Below are positions 23,101 to 35,900 of a stretch of DNA of 64,000 nt, in pieces. Source of the DNA: Dicaeum eximium (taxonomy: Eukaryota; Chordata; Aves; Passeriformes; Dicaeidae). Numbering within the stretch: position 1 is the stretch's first letter; each line of letters starts with the position of its first letter. The DNA is taken from the NCBI GenBank assembly GCA_013396995.1, contig VWZP01004506.1, positions 1,916,233-1,980,232 on the forward strand, given 5' to 3'. The notes under the pieces are model-generated. The model saw nothing but the letters and a program-made list of their open reading frames with translations. It did not search any database and was not told the DNA's origin. A program made the translations under genes and the position numbers.

Positions 23101-26100
23101 ATGATCGGAAAAGAAGTTGGAAAATATGCTGTAGGGAACAATCCTGGAGACAGACTACTAGAAATTACTCTTCATTGCCTGTGATTATCTGCCATCACAT
23201 TTTTTTCCTCAGATTCAAAATGTGGAAGCGAGGTAAATGGAGGTTGTGCTTCTCAATTGCTCAGTTGCACAAGCTGAAAAAATGAGGGTTGCTTTTTTAA
23301 TGACATTACTTAAGTGAAGAGCACTGACCTTTTCTTTAAAAAAGAGAACAGGAGACTCACGTATAAACCGAAAAGACAAGGAATTGCCAGCATGTGAGTT
23401 CAAGCTCAGGTAGGAAGATCAAACACTGAATTCAAGTGCAATGACAGGAAAACCCCTCAGACACCTCTAGCAGTAATGCATGCTTAATTGAGGGGGAACA
23501 ATTTTTTTCTTATACAAGCACTTGGAATTTCTAAATAATTTGCGCAATATTTATTAAAATCATGGCTAAGGAGTTTGCTTTGTCATCCTTTTTATTCTCT
23601 TCCTACTGTCAAATATTCAGAGAGGCATCTGCTTGTTTTGGATGATTTGGGTTTCTGTCAAATGTCACATATCTCTGATGATGAAGAGTCATTTGTGCAT
23701 GCAAATAGAATAAATTACACTTCTACCCACCCGACAGAGTCTGTAATGCTGCTATAATGGTCTATATGGTGGAAACATATTGACATTTTGGGTTTTCAGT
23801 GATTTAAATGCATGAGAATGTTTCTGTTCCTGAAATAAGTCGAATAGTTTTTAACTTCAGTTGGCACAGCTTTAGCCCTTAAGTCAGGAGAAAGAAACTT
23901 AATGCTTCTCCTTTCCCCCATCACTTTGTGAGAGACTTCAAATTGCTTTGCTGAAAATTTCCTATTGCTACTGACTCCTATAGATTAAACTCAACAGAAA
24001 AAATTGGGAGTGAGATATGACCTGAGCAGAAATCCCCTAATTCAACTGGAAATTAAGACAGTTTTTCACTCAACAGCTGTCTAACAGTCTTTGCCCTGTG
24101 ATTGCTCAGTACACTGTCACACAGGAACAGCCATAGTGATCCAAGAGTGCTGTAGGAGCTGTGATCCAGAGGGGGAAATGGGCCCACAGGACCCCTGAGG
24201 AAAGCAAATTCTGCTTAGTATCCACCCACTTCTGCTTTGCACTTAGTGAGAGAGAGAGTGCCTGGCTGTGTGAATTCAGATTTGGTAACTCAGTGACCAG
24301 TAACTGCAATAATGTGTTTCCTCATTGGTTTTGGCTTTGGGAGCAGACAGTGGGCCAGACACAGTAGTCAGGTGCTTTTTCTTGCCTGTCAGACACTGAA
24401 AGACAAAGATTTAGTGTGTGCATGGATGTTTATGTATGAATGCCCACATATGCACAAATACATACCATTACCAGTCTATCTGCTTGCATACCTAAGGCTT
24501 ATGAAATAGAGAGCAGATGTCACAGACAGATCAAAGATATTTAACTAGCAAAGCTTTAGCAAGGTCCATTATCTCTGGGTAAAGAAGATGATTGGGATTT
24601 AATGCTCTTCTCTTCCTAAGCCTGTGTGAATGGTGGAGACCAATACTGTTGATATTATTGAAGAGAGGTCCTGCTTGAGCACAGGTGTAAGTATTTATGA
24701 CAGAAATGGGTAGTCAAGAAGGGACTGCTCTAGGGTTGAACAACCTGGTTTTGTGCCAGTCAATGCTCTGCTGCATGACTCTTCTATCCATTAGCTTGTG
24801 ATGTCTCTGGAGCCAAAGTTAATCCCTCTGGTGTACCAGAGACTCTTCCCATCTGGGATGCTCACTCGGGGGCTCACAGGCTGCTGGGCTGCCAACAGCA
24901 AATGGCATAAACTGAAATGTTACTCAGACATGTTGGGAGATTAAATTCCTCTTACACTGCTAATCCTTGGGGGTTTTAGGTATGGCCAAGTGCTATTGCC
25001 TTATCTTGCCACCTATAAAAATGTGCATGTGACTGAGAGGCACCAGATGTGTGAGGAAGCTGGGCAATGTTGGCCTTTTTCCCTCCCTCCTCCCCAGCTG
25101 TCAGATAAGATCCACAACCCTTCCCTGTGCTCCCAAAGCAAAATGCTCAGGTCACCATCCCTGCTCCTCAACCAGCCCACTCCCAGCTCTGGTCCCACAC
25201 CTAACCTACTAACCCTTATTTTTCTGGGTGTGCAGAGGCAACAGGTGTGCAGCAAGCAAGGAAGCCCTGACATGCAGCCTTGGACAGGAATCAAGCTGCT
25301 ATTTATAAGTTTCTGCTTTATGGGTATGTACTTCTATTCAGGACCAATTTAGCAACGTCCAGATGGTCTTGCTAAAACACACATAGCTCAGAAGGAATTC
25401 AAACCCAATTGTGGGCATAAGGCTTGTGAGCTGCATGCAGTTTCTCTCTTCATATGGTTTGATTTGGTCATCATTGTTAGATCACAAAGGATCCTGAAGC
25501 ATTTCAGATGTCACTTATGTCCCCCAAACTTGTTATTCTTATGATAGTCTCCCTTGCATGTCACAAATTCAACTAAAAATAATCTTTCTTTCCATTTAAT
25601 TTCCTCCTTTAAAGCTGGATGGGAAAGATGTTTACATACTGTCAGTAAAAGCTGTATGTAAGAAGCCACACTGTTTTCTTTCTGTTATTTTCACGTTTGA
25701 TTAAAGGTGAGCTTAATAGTTTTTTATTTATGAATTTTATTTACAAGGAACACCAACTGACCATCTGATAGCCCAAGTTTTATTCAGAATTTTATCTGGA
25801 TATTTGTTACCTCTGATCATAATTTTTTGTTGTCTCTTCAAGAAATAAGCGACTAATCCTGCCTCAGTTAAAAAAAAAATAAACATGTAGTTTATATAAA
25901 TAAAAATTGTAGTCCTACATATACCTGTTTGAATACCATTGTAATTCTGCAAGAGATACTTGGAAACAGGAAAGGTGATCTCTGTGGATAAAACATTATC
26001 ATGCTGCAAGTGAAACTGAATATCCAGAGTTCTCAGTTGGTCCTTTCAGTTTGAATGGGCAATAACCAGGCTGTGAGACTCACCTTGGGGATGGATTGCA

Positions 26101-26403
26101 GGTCTGTTTTGAACAGAAAGAACTCTCTGGATTAAAAGAGGCCAGAGATTTGATCTGTGCACAGACCTCTCCTGCATCCTAATTTTTAGTGCAGCCATTT
26201 TTCCACTACTTTGCTTTGATCATTCTCATTAATCATCCTCAGAGTATCTCACCAGAGTGAACTAATGGCTTTTCAAGTCCTGATATCCTGGTACATGGTC
26301 AGAGCCCCAAAGGGAGGGGAAACAGCCCCTTAACACACTGCCTGTCTTGTCCCAGCACAGCCTCGACACAAACTGCAGCTAAAGCACTCCTGCCTCCCAC
26401 TCC
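17136..26403. other. long non-coding stretch without recognised genes
   Basis: I see no supported exon or mobile element across about 9 kb. It holds T-rich tracts near 18068-18090 and 19190-19220, a 30-codon open frame at 17575-17667 (listed separately), and chance frames such as 20949-21350 (+, 133 codons) and 21340-21630 (+) that have no motif. Most is AT-rich, single-copy-looking sequence. Old repeats below what I can recognise by eye may be present. Confidence 0.5.
17575..17667 (+). other. 30-codon open frame preceded by an acceptor-like tract; not supported as a gene
   Basis: ATG at 17575 to TGA at 17665-17667 gives a charged peptide containing VPEADVVKVAEKNQ. The sequence just before it (ACCATTTCTCTTACCATGCAG region) resembles a 3' splice site. 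There is no known homologue in my memory and no adjacent exon. Noted because the codon content is purine-rich and unlike its surroundings. Most likely chance. Confidence 0.12.
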
Positions 26404-26448
26404 CCCAGCACAGCTCTGGCAGCTGGAACCAGCAGGAGCTGTGCTGGG
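26404..26448. repeat. GC-rich nested inverted repeat
   Basis: CCCAGCACAGCTC (26404-26416) and GAGCTGTGCTGGG (26436-26448) are exact reverse complements with a 19-base loop. The loop contains a second small hairpin, GCTGG-AA-CCAGC. The whole 45-base hairpin is shorter than a typical microRNA precursor. Confidence 0.9.
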
Positions 26449-29400
26449 AGCTTGGGAACCCTGCAGGGAGTGGGAATGTGGGGTCAGCTCTGCAGCAGGG
26501 CAGAGGGGATGGGCAGCTGCTCTGCAAATCTCCTCATTTTCTCATTCCTGGGCCCCAAAAATTTGTGTCTGTCCACATTTGACACTGGAGAGGAGAATGG
26601 GGGGAATACTCTCTGATTGCTTCAATTTTATACTTCATGCAGGTCCTATTGCCTCAGTATGTGTTGTTTTATGAAATTATCAGGTTCTTTCCTTAAACCC
26701 ATTTGTAGTTTTTGATTCATTTCAGTCATCAACAGCTGGTAAGAAAGTGATTTCCTGCTGTATTTCAAGTAAATATTTGGATGGTTTAGCTTTTGATTAG
26801 AAGTTCGTTTTTAAGCTTCGTTATTATGAGTTGTTAAAAAGAATAAAATTGGTTTAGCTTTTTTCCATGAAAAAGCATTTATATCAGGGGGAGGCATAAG
26901 CAGAGTGTGTCTGTTTGTTGAAAAGCAGGTAAAAAGCAGGTATATTACACCAGCACGATGTTAGCACCCAGGAAGAGTTTGCAAACCTGTTTATTTTTGT
27001 ATGAAGCTGTTATCTTTCATAGCACAACAAGGAAAACAGCATCCTTGAAAAGAATTTTGTGCTGGATAAACATGAGAGGTTCTCAGTCAGCCTCCCTCTG
27101 AGTGTGTGCAGAGCAGTGGCTGTGACATGGGGTTTGAGGGATGCTGCCAGATTCCTTTCTGACACAAACTGCTGTGGCTGGTGCCTGAGATATGATGGAT
27201 GAGGCTACATGGCCCAGCATGCCCTGTGATGTCCCCTGCTATTGCAGGACTGCCACCACCCTCAAGGCTGGCTGCTGTGGCAGTGAGGCAGAGCCTTTCT
27301 GAGCTGCTCAGGCAGGTATGTAAAGCAAGAATTAAATAACATGAGCTTTCCTCATTTTAACAAAATAAAAACACCAGAGCTATGGGTATTAATTTCCTGT
27401 AACAAAAGAGGTAACCTGGAGGGGTTTGCCTGATAAAACCCTTTGGCTCTTTGCCTTTCCCAGGGCTATTCCTGCAATCACAGTAGGGTTTTCCTTCCAG
27501 AACCAGTGAGCAAATCTCCTCATACCCTATTTTCCAGTGAAGAGACAGGGATGAGCAGGTCCTGCTGGATGTGTGTGGGTTGTGGCTGGACCCACAGCAC
27601 TGGACCCACAGCAACAGCAAGGGTGGGTGACAATCTTGCTGCACTGCAGCCTTGAACCCTCATTCAGAACATGGCTGAAGGGCCCAAAGAGGATGTGTAG
27701 GGCAGTGTGTGACATTTGGGGTCCTGGCATGGGAGAGGCAACGCTGCTGAGGAGGGTGAGGTGGCACCTGGAGACAGGGGCACTTCTGCCCCTCGCTGTC
27801 CAGAGGGCTTGGCTGCTCTGGGGAGCCACTCGTGGTCACCCCAGGTCACACCCATGACAGGAGGTTTGCTGTGAGGTCACCTTCCCACCCAGGGCAAAGC
27901 AGCCCACCCACCCCAAGGGCTGCTTCAGCACAGCCCAGTCCCTCTGATCCCTGCTGACCATCACAGATGAGCCCCCAGCAGCTTCATGCTGTAGGACTTT
28001 GTGTCCTCTGCTGCAGAGGAGTCACAGGGTTCAGTGTGTCTCCAGTGAAGGTGCAGTGATAAGAAATCTGGATGATTTGTCCCCTCTAGCCATGATCTGT
28101 CTGTTGGACAGTGACACAACAGGTTGTGCTGGTGGGGCCTCTACGTGGCAAAATCAGGCTGCAGCCTGCGAAACAGGCATTGCCATCATCATGGAGAGGA
28201 AAAGGTACAAATACATCCTTCTGTCACCAATGCCTAAAGTTAGGGTGTGCACCAATTTTTATCATTTTTGTTTGTTGGTTTTTTTCAGTTTTCTGATTTA
28301 ATTTTCAACCATGGAATAGCTCATGGCTCCCAGCGACAGAAATTCTGCCACCTTGAATATTTAACTTGAAATATGAAAATAATCATCTGGTTTAGCCCCC
28401 TTAGACCTCAGGCAAAAATGGTTTTAATTTGGTGCCCAACTAATTAGCTTGTTGAGAGATGTTAATAATTAAGCTAATAATTACTACACCTTTGTAATGG
28501 ACCTTGAGGTAACTTAAATGCAGGTAATTTAAACATAAAAAATAATTATTTCTGGAATATTTTTTATTAGAACAGAATTATTTTTATATTTCTATTTATT
28601 TTCCTATGTCAGATGATAAATATGAACCAAAACGCATGAAAGTTCCATAACTATTGACCAGAAAGGAAAAGGAAAAATTGCCATGCTTCAGCATGGGGAA
28701 AAGGACTTTGCTGCCTGGTGAAGATCCTTTTTGAGTTATACTGCTCTTTCAGTTATTGAGAAAAAAGCACACCCAACTTCCCTCTTTGTCCACTTCTCTC
28801 CCCAAACAGTGTTTAGCCAAGAGTGGCCAGCATGTCTGGGATGTGCAGAATTGGCAAAATAAAGTACAAAAGTGAATTCTGTTCCAGGTACAGAAAAAAC
28901 CCAAAACTTCAATCAAAAAAGGAGTGAAAACCAAACTCCTACAAAAAAAAAAAAGCTATGTGGTTTTGCTCTTCATCATCACTTTGTGCATTAAGAGCCA
29001 CACACACTTTTAATGGACTTCTTTCCAGCAGAAGGGATGGTGCAACCTTAGAAAAACCAATTTTTGCAGATGGGGACATAGGGACAGAGCCATAAAATTG
29101 CTTCCCTAAACATTAAAGTGACCCATTCTGTGTGGATGGCAGAGCTGGGCACCAAGTGAACACTGTTTCCAGGAGTTCATGTCTTACCCCTCCCAGCAAC
29201 TGCAGCAAAACACAGAAGTAAAAGGGTTTTTTCTGTTTTGGAGCTGAGGGACCTTCTTTCTGATCCCAGCACTCTGAGGTTACTGCACAGATGTGATTTA
29301 TGCAGTAATTAAATCTGCAGAATATAGTTTGGTGCCTAAATGCCTCTTAAAATGGAATTTAAAAGATGAATCGTTGAGGCCCTACATTCCAGGGCACTGA

Positions 29401-32400
29401 CTCCCACTGGTCCCCACCAAGGCCAGTGCAGCACTTGGTGCTTCAGCCACAGCATGGCCTTGAGCCAGAGCTGTGTCCTGATCCCAGAATACCCTCTTCC
29501 AATGTTCAGCCATGTATTCCATGCTCATTTGTGAGACTTTGAAGCAGAAAGACAGCGTGGGACAGTCTATCCCTATCCCCTTGCTGAATAGCACCCTGAA
29601 AATTATTCCATTAGGAATGGCTATGGTACAGCAAGACTGACAAAGGAAATGTTGTTTTCTTAGGCCTGCCAGTCCCAGCTCCCTGATCACTTGCTGTATT
29701 TGATCTGGCATTTGTCTGGCCTGACTCAGGAAAATGTGCTATCATTTTAGAGGCTCTGCTGCTCAGTGTTAGGAAATAGAAGGAAATCCTTCCAAATGTG
29801 TTTCACCAAAATGGTGGGTTAAATTTTCATAAGATATCGAGCCTGTTAGGAAGAGAGGCAAATGGCATACCTGTATGACCACAAGAGAAGAGGAATTTCA
29901 TTCACAGGCAAGGCTGCAAGATGGTGAAATCATGTTGTATTTAAAAAGTAACATTTTTCTATGTATTCCAGGGATAAAGGGATTTCATGCTGGCTTTTTA
30001 GCACCCTGTCTTGCTCACCACCTTGCAAAGAAGTAAGTGGAAAATTTGCTCTTGCCTTTAAAACCAGAACAGTGTGTGCTATGGTGACACTATTACCTAT
30101 AATCTGTTCATCTATTCTATACCCATGTGAGACCTGGCAGCCTATGACAGGAGCTGGGTGGTGTGTCCTGGTGGATAGCTGCTGAGTGGTCTGTAAAAAA
30201 GGATCATCCTAAACTGGGTCCCCAAGCACCATTTGCATCTGGTCTTCATGGATCAGGTTTGGACAAGGTAACAGAGAAAACATCTGAAAGAGAAACTGGC
30301 CTAATAAATTCTCCCCATTATTCAAAAAAGAGGTGGTTATATTTTAATGTAAAAATGTGCATTACTGAAGCTGAACGAGACAAACAGCTCTACTTTATAT
30401 TTGCAATAGATTGTGAAAAAGTGGAATTATAACTACCTTTTACCTCTCTTTGGGCCTGGATGGTGCTGAGTGTTCAGATCTGTTCAGCAAAGACTCAGTG
30501 TGAGCATTAATTTGTCCATGTACCTGAGGAGAGGGGAGGAGATGATGGACATATTTGGGTCAAATATACTCATTAAGCCCTTTTTTGTTTTCAGGTGTTG
30601 CTGGTTTGGGTACAAATCAGGGCAGGGATGGGACAACTCAACAGCCCATGGTGCTGCAGTGGGACATGCTCTCTTACAGCATCCCCAGTGCTTTCCCATG
30701 CCATCACAAGCACATCCTGTGCTTCTTATCACCTTCCATTCATTCCAGTTCCTTCAAGGAATTGCCTTTCCCAGTCAAGCACAGAGGACTAGGCAATGGT
30801 TAGATGAAGCAGGCTTGATAGAAGGCTTAGCTGATGAGGGATTTAGCAAGAAAGGAGATTTAGAGATTTAGCAAGTTTCCCCTCTGTTGACCTCATTCCC
30901 AGCTGATTTCTCTGGAGCCAAGGTCCCACACAGAGCAGCTTCTCCTGCTGCTCATCACCTCCCTGCAGATTATCTGACCTTTTCTTTCTCCAGTACTGAT
31001 AACATTTAGAAAAAAAAGATGGATTGGAGAACAAACAGTTTTCATTGACAGTTCAGAGGTATCCCATGAAAATGGGACTGGGGCAGTTCAGGGAGTGTGG
31101 GCAGCCAAGGGTGGTAGCTGCTGAGGTGTGGTGTCCCACCAGGACAGGTGGGCATTGTCCCTGTCACTGCAGAGCTGATGGGGGATCTTATCACACAGAT
31201 TCCTCAAGCCGGGCAGGCAGAGAGGATTTCAGCTTAAGCCCCCAACACACCAGTCAACCAGAAATAATTTTAGTATTCTGCAGGTTAAATCAGAGTTCCT
31301 TTCTTCCTTCTTTGTGTGTTGTGTTCTGGTGAATGCTGCTTTGTCTTGGCAGGCGATTGCTATTCCTAATTTGTATAATAAAATCTGTTGTCTCCTTGGA
31401 CAAGAAGTTTTTCTCTGAACTACATAGATGCCAATTGTTATTGAAATGCATGACATTCATTTTGTGTGTTTGTTCTCAGGAAACAAAATGAGCAGATTTT
31501 TCATTTTGTTCCTGTGGTTTTGCTAAGCTAGCAGGCCATATTTTATCAACACCAGACCTGTAAGCATCTGCTCCTTTGAAAAATTTAAACAGAATTCCTG
31601 CTTTCCTCTGTGTAAATATGGGGGGAAAGGAGCAGGAACTGAGCATCTACTCTTTATAATGTCTCATTATAAACTCTCTATAATATCTCATACACTGAGT
31701 TGCATCAAAGCAGTCCTGAGAGGGGAGCAGTGAGAGAGATTATTTCCCACACTTTTACAGGTGGGAAAACTGAGGCAAGGCTTAGTGGTAAAGCTGGAAT
31801 AGAGCTGAGATGTGACCCCCAAAGCTCTGTGCTGCCATGTCATGCAGCCCCCTTCTCAGTGCTTGCATTAACAGGGCTGACAACCTCTTCTTCAATGCTG
31901 CTGAGTTTGTGCCTGTAGCACATCCATGAAGTACTGATGCTTTGCTTGTGTAGGTGGGATTTCAAAGCAAACGTGTGCGTGTACTTTAGGAGCAGGGGAA
32001 AGAGTTGCATACTCACACACACACACAGAGAAGGAGGGAGAAACATATTGCAAACCCTGATCTACTGGGGAAAAAGAAAACTATATTAATTTTAAACATT
32101 CATCTTCTTGCTCTGCTCTGTTGGGCCCAAAATGTTCCATTCTGATATGGCTGTTTTGACCTGAGGCCCTGGTGTTCAGTGAAATGTGTGGTGCCTCTTG
32201 CTGGGACCCCCAGGCTGAGCCCAGCAGCAGGCACTGCCCAAGGTTGAACATGGACTCAGAAACTTGCACCATATGAAATCCTACAGACCTGTGTCATTTT
32301 TCTTCAGAGCTCATGGGGCTCTTTGCTGTGGAGAGGAGTCCTGCTACATCCTGAATCCTGCTCAATGAGGTGTCGGCTCTGTAATTCTGCTCCCTGACAT

Positions 32401-32439
32401 GGTCTCCACTGCAGATTTCTTGTGATTCCACTCTCTGGA
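26449..32439. other. non-coding stretch including a GC-richer block at 27.1-28.0 kb
   Basis: About 27080-28010 is GC-richer than its surroundings but contains few CpG, so it is not a CpG island. It includes a near-perfect 14-bp tandem (CTGGACCCACAGCA, about 27587-27613). About 28425-28570 is very AT-rich with clustered TAAT cores. A 109-codon minus frame (29382-29711) and others near 30470-30871 have no recognisable motif. A short (AC)n run lies near 32013-32028. No mobile element recognised. Confidence 0.5.
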
Positions 32440-32943
32440 TGTTGGGAAAGATGATGCAGGAAGGCCTTGCAGAGATGGTTTATTGGTGAAAGATTTTAAG
32501 AATGAAGAGATAGAGCTAAAAGCAAAATTTGAGCTATAGAATGTGAAGCAGGAAGACGGTGATTAGGTTATCTGAAGACCAGGCCCCTGATGATTAAACA
32601 ATACAGCTCCCCAGACAAAGGGATAAGGGGTTGGGCCCTGCCAGGTGATAGGGAAAAGAGGTGGGTTTGCCAAGGTTTTAGTATGGTAATGTAATAGTTC
32701 TCATAGGCTGCATGTAAATTTTGTAGGTTTTGTACCCTGTACCGGTTGGTGGATGTTAACCAGAGTATTCAGCATAGAAGGGGATAAATGGGATTGTAAC
32801 AGGAAGTTCACTCTCTTGAACCACGCTTCAGCCGCTGCTGGTCAGGTTGGCTGTCCCCACGAGCAATAAACCATGAGCAAAGAGCATCCCTGTCTCTGGA
32901 AATCTCTCGTCGCACCCCAGATAGACGCCAGATTTTTCCAATA
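32440..32943 (+). mobile_element. solo LTR with 6-bp target duplication (class II / ERVK-like), plus strand
   Basis: The element opens TGTTGGGAAAG and closes TTTTTCCAATA, so its ends are imperfect inverted repeats, with the final CA mutated to TA. It is flanked by exact TCTGGA hexamers at 32434-32439 and 32944-32949, the 6-bp target duplication usual for ERVK-type elements. Inside, a TATA-like GGATAAAT lies near 32782-32789 and a poly(A) signal AATAAA at 32865-32870, followed by U5-like sequence (CTCTCGTCGCACCCCAGA) that keeps two CpG. The length of 504 bp is normal. There are no internal retroviral genes, so it is a solo LTR left by recombination. Confidence 0.85.
32865..32870 (+). promoter_or_regulatory. 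LTR poly(A) signal AATAAA
   Basis: It lies 73 bp before the proposed LTR end and about 78 bp after the TATA-like box, the expected order for the R region. Confidence 0.7.
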
Positions 32944-32949
32944 TCTGGA

Positions 32950-35900
32950 GCAGTGCTTCCCAAAGGGAGATTCTCCACTGGCCAAAGGATAAAATGAGGC
33001 TAAGTGTGAGAAAACATTTGCTGGTGTCAAGGAGCTGACCAAAAACTTTGTACCCCTTTATTATCTCCCTGGGGAAAATAGGTTGGAAAACTCCACTGAA
33101 ATACCTCAAGAACACCAAGCAGAAGGGTTTCCTCCTTAAATTTCTTGCTGGTGTAAGGCAAGAGCACATAAAGCCATGGATTTATATTTGCAAAGATCCA
33201 ATAATCTCAGGGTTTTAAAAAGCTGATATGGGAATGTATTTGCTGCATGCTGAGGGAGAGAGTGAGAGAGCAAGCAGATCTATAGTCTGGCTTGTGAATT
33301 TGTTTCATCCCTGCAAGCATCCCATGCCCTCATGCAGAATCTGATTTTGGATGGTTTGTATGGCTGCAGCAAATTTCAGCTTATAAATATATTAATTTTT
33401 TGGTTGTGCACTTTGTGCATCATTGCAGTGCTTCAAATGTTGTCTCAGCATGTTGTTCATTACTGAATCATGAGGAACACATAGTAAGAAGTATGTGGGC
33501 TGAGAAGCATTTTGTTTTTGTAATGCTTGGCTTGAGTCTGTGCAGCATTTAACTTACAGTCTCCGTTTGAAGTGTATAGGTTATAATAATGTTTGACACG
33601 GGTGTCAAATCTGTTCATCTAGCTAGAATAAATCCTATTTCTCCTCTACATTTGTCTTTATCAGTCCAAAACCATGGGAAGATTTCTGTCAAAAATGAAG
33701 GCAAGGAGGTTTCTTTCTTCAGAAAATGAAAAGTAGAATATCAATGTATCTATTCTAAGGTCAAAAGAACAAGAATAAATGCAGAGTTATCATAATTTTG
33801 ACAGCTGTGTTATCTTTCTCATAGCAAAAAAAGAATTTTCAGAGAATTTTCTCTATTGCTTTCACAGAATATCCTGGAAGTTAGGATACTAGGGGGATTT
33901 TTTTAAAATATTGAAATCTTTCTTTTTCATGCCAATATGTCAAACTACTTTGTGAAAAAAAAAAAACCAGAAGCAATGAGAAATTAATGTATTAGAATTT
34001 AATTTTTAAGTTTTGCTAACATTTCTGAAATCTACAAGTGCAAGTATATGGGTTAAAATCTATGTCCATATTTATGCTTGGAAATGTAAGTAAGAGAATG
34101 CTACATGTGAAGTCGGCAGAAAAAAAGAAGTGTGGAGATGGAAATGTATTGTCAAAAATCTGGCTAGGAGTAGTTGTTCAAAATATTTTTATAACAAAAT
34201 ATATGCTATTTTGTGATTTACACTCTTCAAGATATCTTGGAATTAAAAGAATGCTGTCAAAATATGTAAAATTAAAATAAAAAATTTCAAAAAATTGTTG
34301 TTTCAAGCCCTACCCTAATATACCAAATAATCAATGCCTATCTAATCTTTAGAATCCTCTTGTATTTATGTGACTTCTGGTTATATTTTTCATATTTTTA
34401 TTAGGCTCAGCTTACAGACAGGTGAGGCTCACTGGCTGAGCTGCCTGTCTGCAGAGAGTTACCAGAGAGGCTCCAGCCAAGCTCATACAGGCAGAAAAGG
34501 AGAATTTGTCTTGGCTTTAATCCGGACTGAGCTCCCTGGAATGTCAGATTGGAGCTGGCTGCAAAATGGAGACAAATTTTCATTTCAAAATTGGTAAGAT
34601 AAAAATTGTCACCATTTTCTTCCTCCCTTGTCCTCAAATGTCAGCAGTGGTAATGTGGGAAGAGGAATTGCCAAGCTGAGAAAATGTATTTAGAGACTCA
34701 CTACAAATGTAGTCCTGGCCATTTGCTTTTAAAGAGTGGAAAGATGGATTTATACAGGAACTCCAAAAGACCCTGAAACCTCTCCTCCTTCTGTGGATAA
34801 GAGCAAATGCCAACAATCAGCTCCAGTACTTAAGTTAATGCTGACCTTGGCCAGCTGCAATTTATAGAATTCTTTCTTTATACTTCCTAATGCTGGGGAG
34901 ATTATTGCTTTCTTATGAAAAAAATGAACAACTTTTCCTCAATTTAAAGTTACAGCTTAATACAAATACAGGATAGGGTTGCACAGGCTTTCAAGCAAAC
35001 AGCCAGGGATGATGAAGTGACACACTTAAACAAGGGGATCTTTCCTGAGAGACAGGAAAGTACCTGCAGGTGCTGTAGCACAGACCTGGCAGCTCACACT
35101 GGTGTTGCCACTGCTTTCAATGGATTTGTTGCACTAAGGGAAGAGCTTTTGTCAGTCATGCTCTGGAAGAAGAGGCTTCTCCCCCAGGCCTCTCCCCCTT
35201 GGTCCCACATCACTGAGATGAAGGAGATCTCAATTTGCCCATTAATGCCATATTTTGCCAAAGCCCACAGGTCTGACAAGCAAGAGCATCATGAGAAATA
35301 CCAGGGGGGATGGCCCCAGTGCAGTGTAAGGCTTAGCAAAGGGAATGGAAGAGTTAAAACACCTGAATTCTGTTTTCTGCTTGATTGTGAGGTCTAATAT
35401 GGTCTGGTAGGACATTCTTGGGCTTTGGGCTCAGTTCTGGAAACTTTCATGTGAACTCAGCAAAAGCAAGTCCTCACTGGGATAATTAGAATCTTTTGGG
35501 ACAGAGAATATAATTCCTAATTAGTGTCAATGGAAATGGTACATGAAAAGTGAGGTCATAGGCTATTTCCAAGAGGTTTTTCATATCAAGGAAAATTAAT
35601 TTTTCAGTGCCAAATAGAATGAATGCCAGGCCCTAGTAATCAAGGAGAGATTCTTGACAGAAATGTTAAATATCCAAATACAGCAGATATAACTCTGCTG
35701 ATTTGAAAGGACCTTTTTGTATAGCACTATACTGGGAAATCAGTGACTCCCAAAATCAATTAAGTTCACAAATGTAGGTGGGCAGGATCAGCTGCCCACC
35801 TAAACTTATTTTCTTCATTTGAGGCTTTATTGATCCATGAAAAGCTCAAAGCACAGTGCCAGGACTACACTCAGTTCTGACATCTGAATGACAAATTATG

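Noticed and set aside
26404..26448. microRNA precursor
   Set aside because: The hairpin is only 45 bases and the flanks do not extend the stem.
27080..28010. Possible CpG island or promoter
   Set aside because: GC-rich but with few CpG dinucleotides, no TATA or initiator context and no adjacent exon.
29382..29711. 109-codon minus-strand frame
   Set aside because: The longest open frame in its neighbourhood, but no similarity I recognise and no flanking exon signals.
30470..30871. 133-codon plus-strand frame overlapping three others
   Set aside because: Four overlapping frames on both strands indicate chance openness of a GC-richer patch.
32013..32028. Significant (AC)n microsatellite
   Set aside because: Only about eight units; noted within the regional entry.
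35017..35397. 126-codon plus-strand frame
   Set aside because: Its opposite strand is also open, composition is ordinary and no motif is visible.
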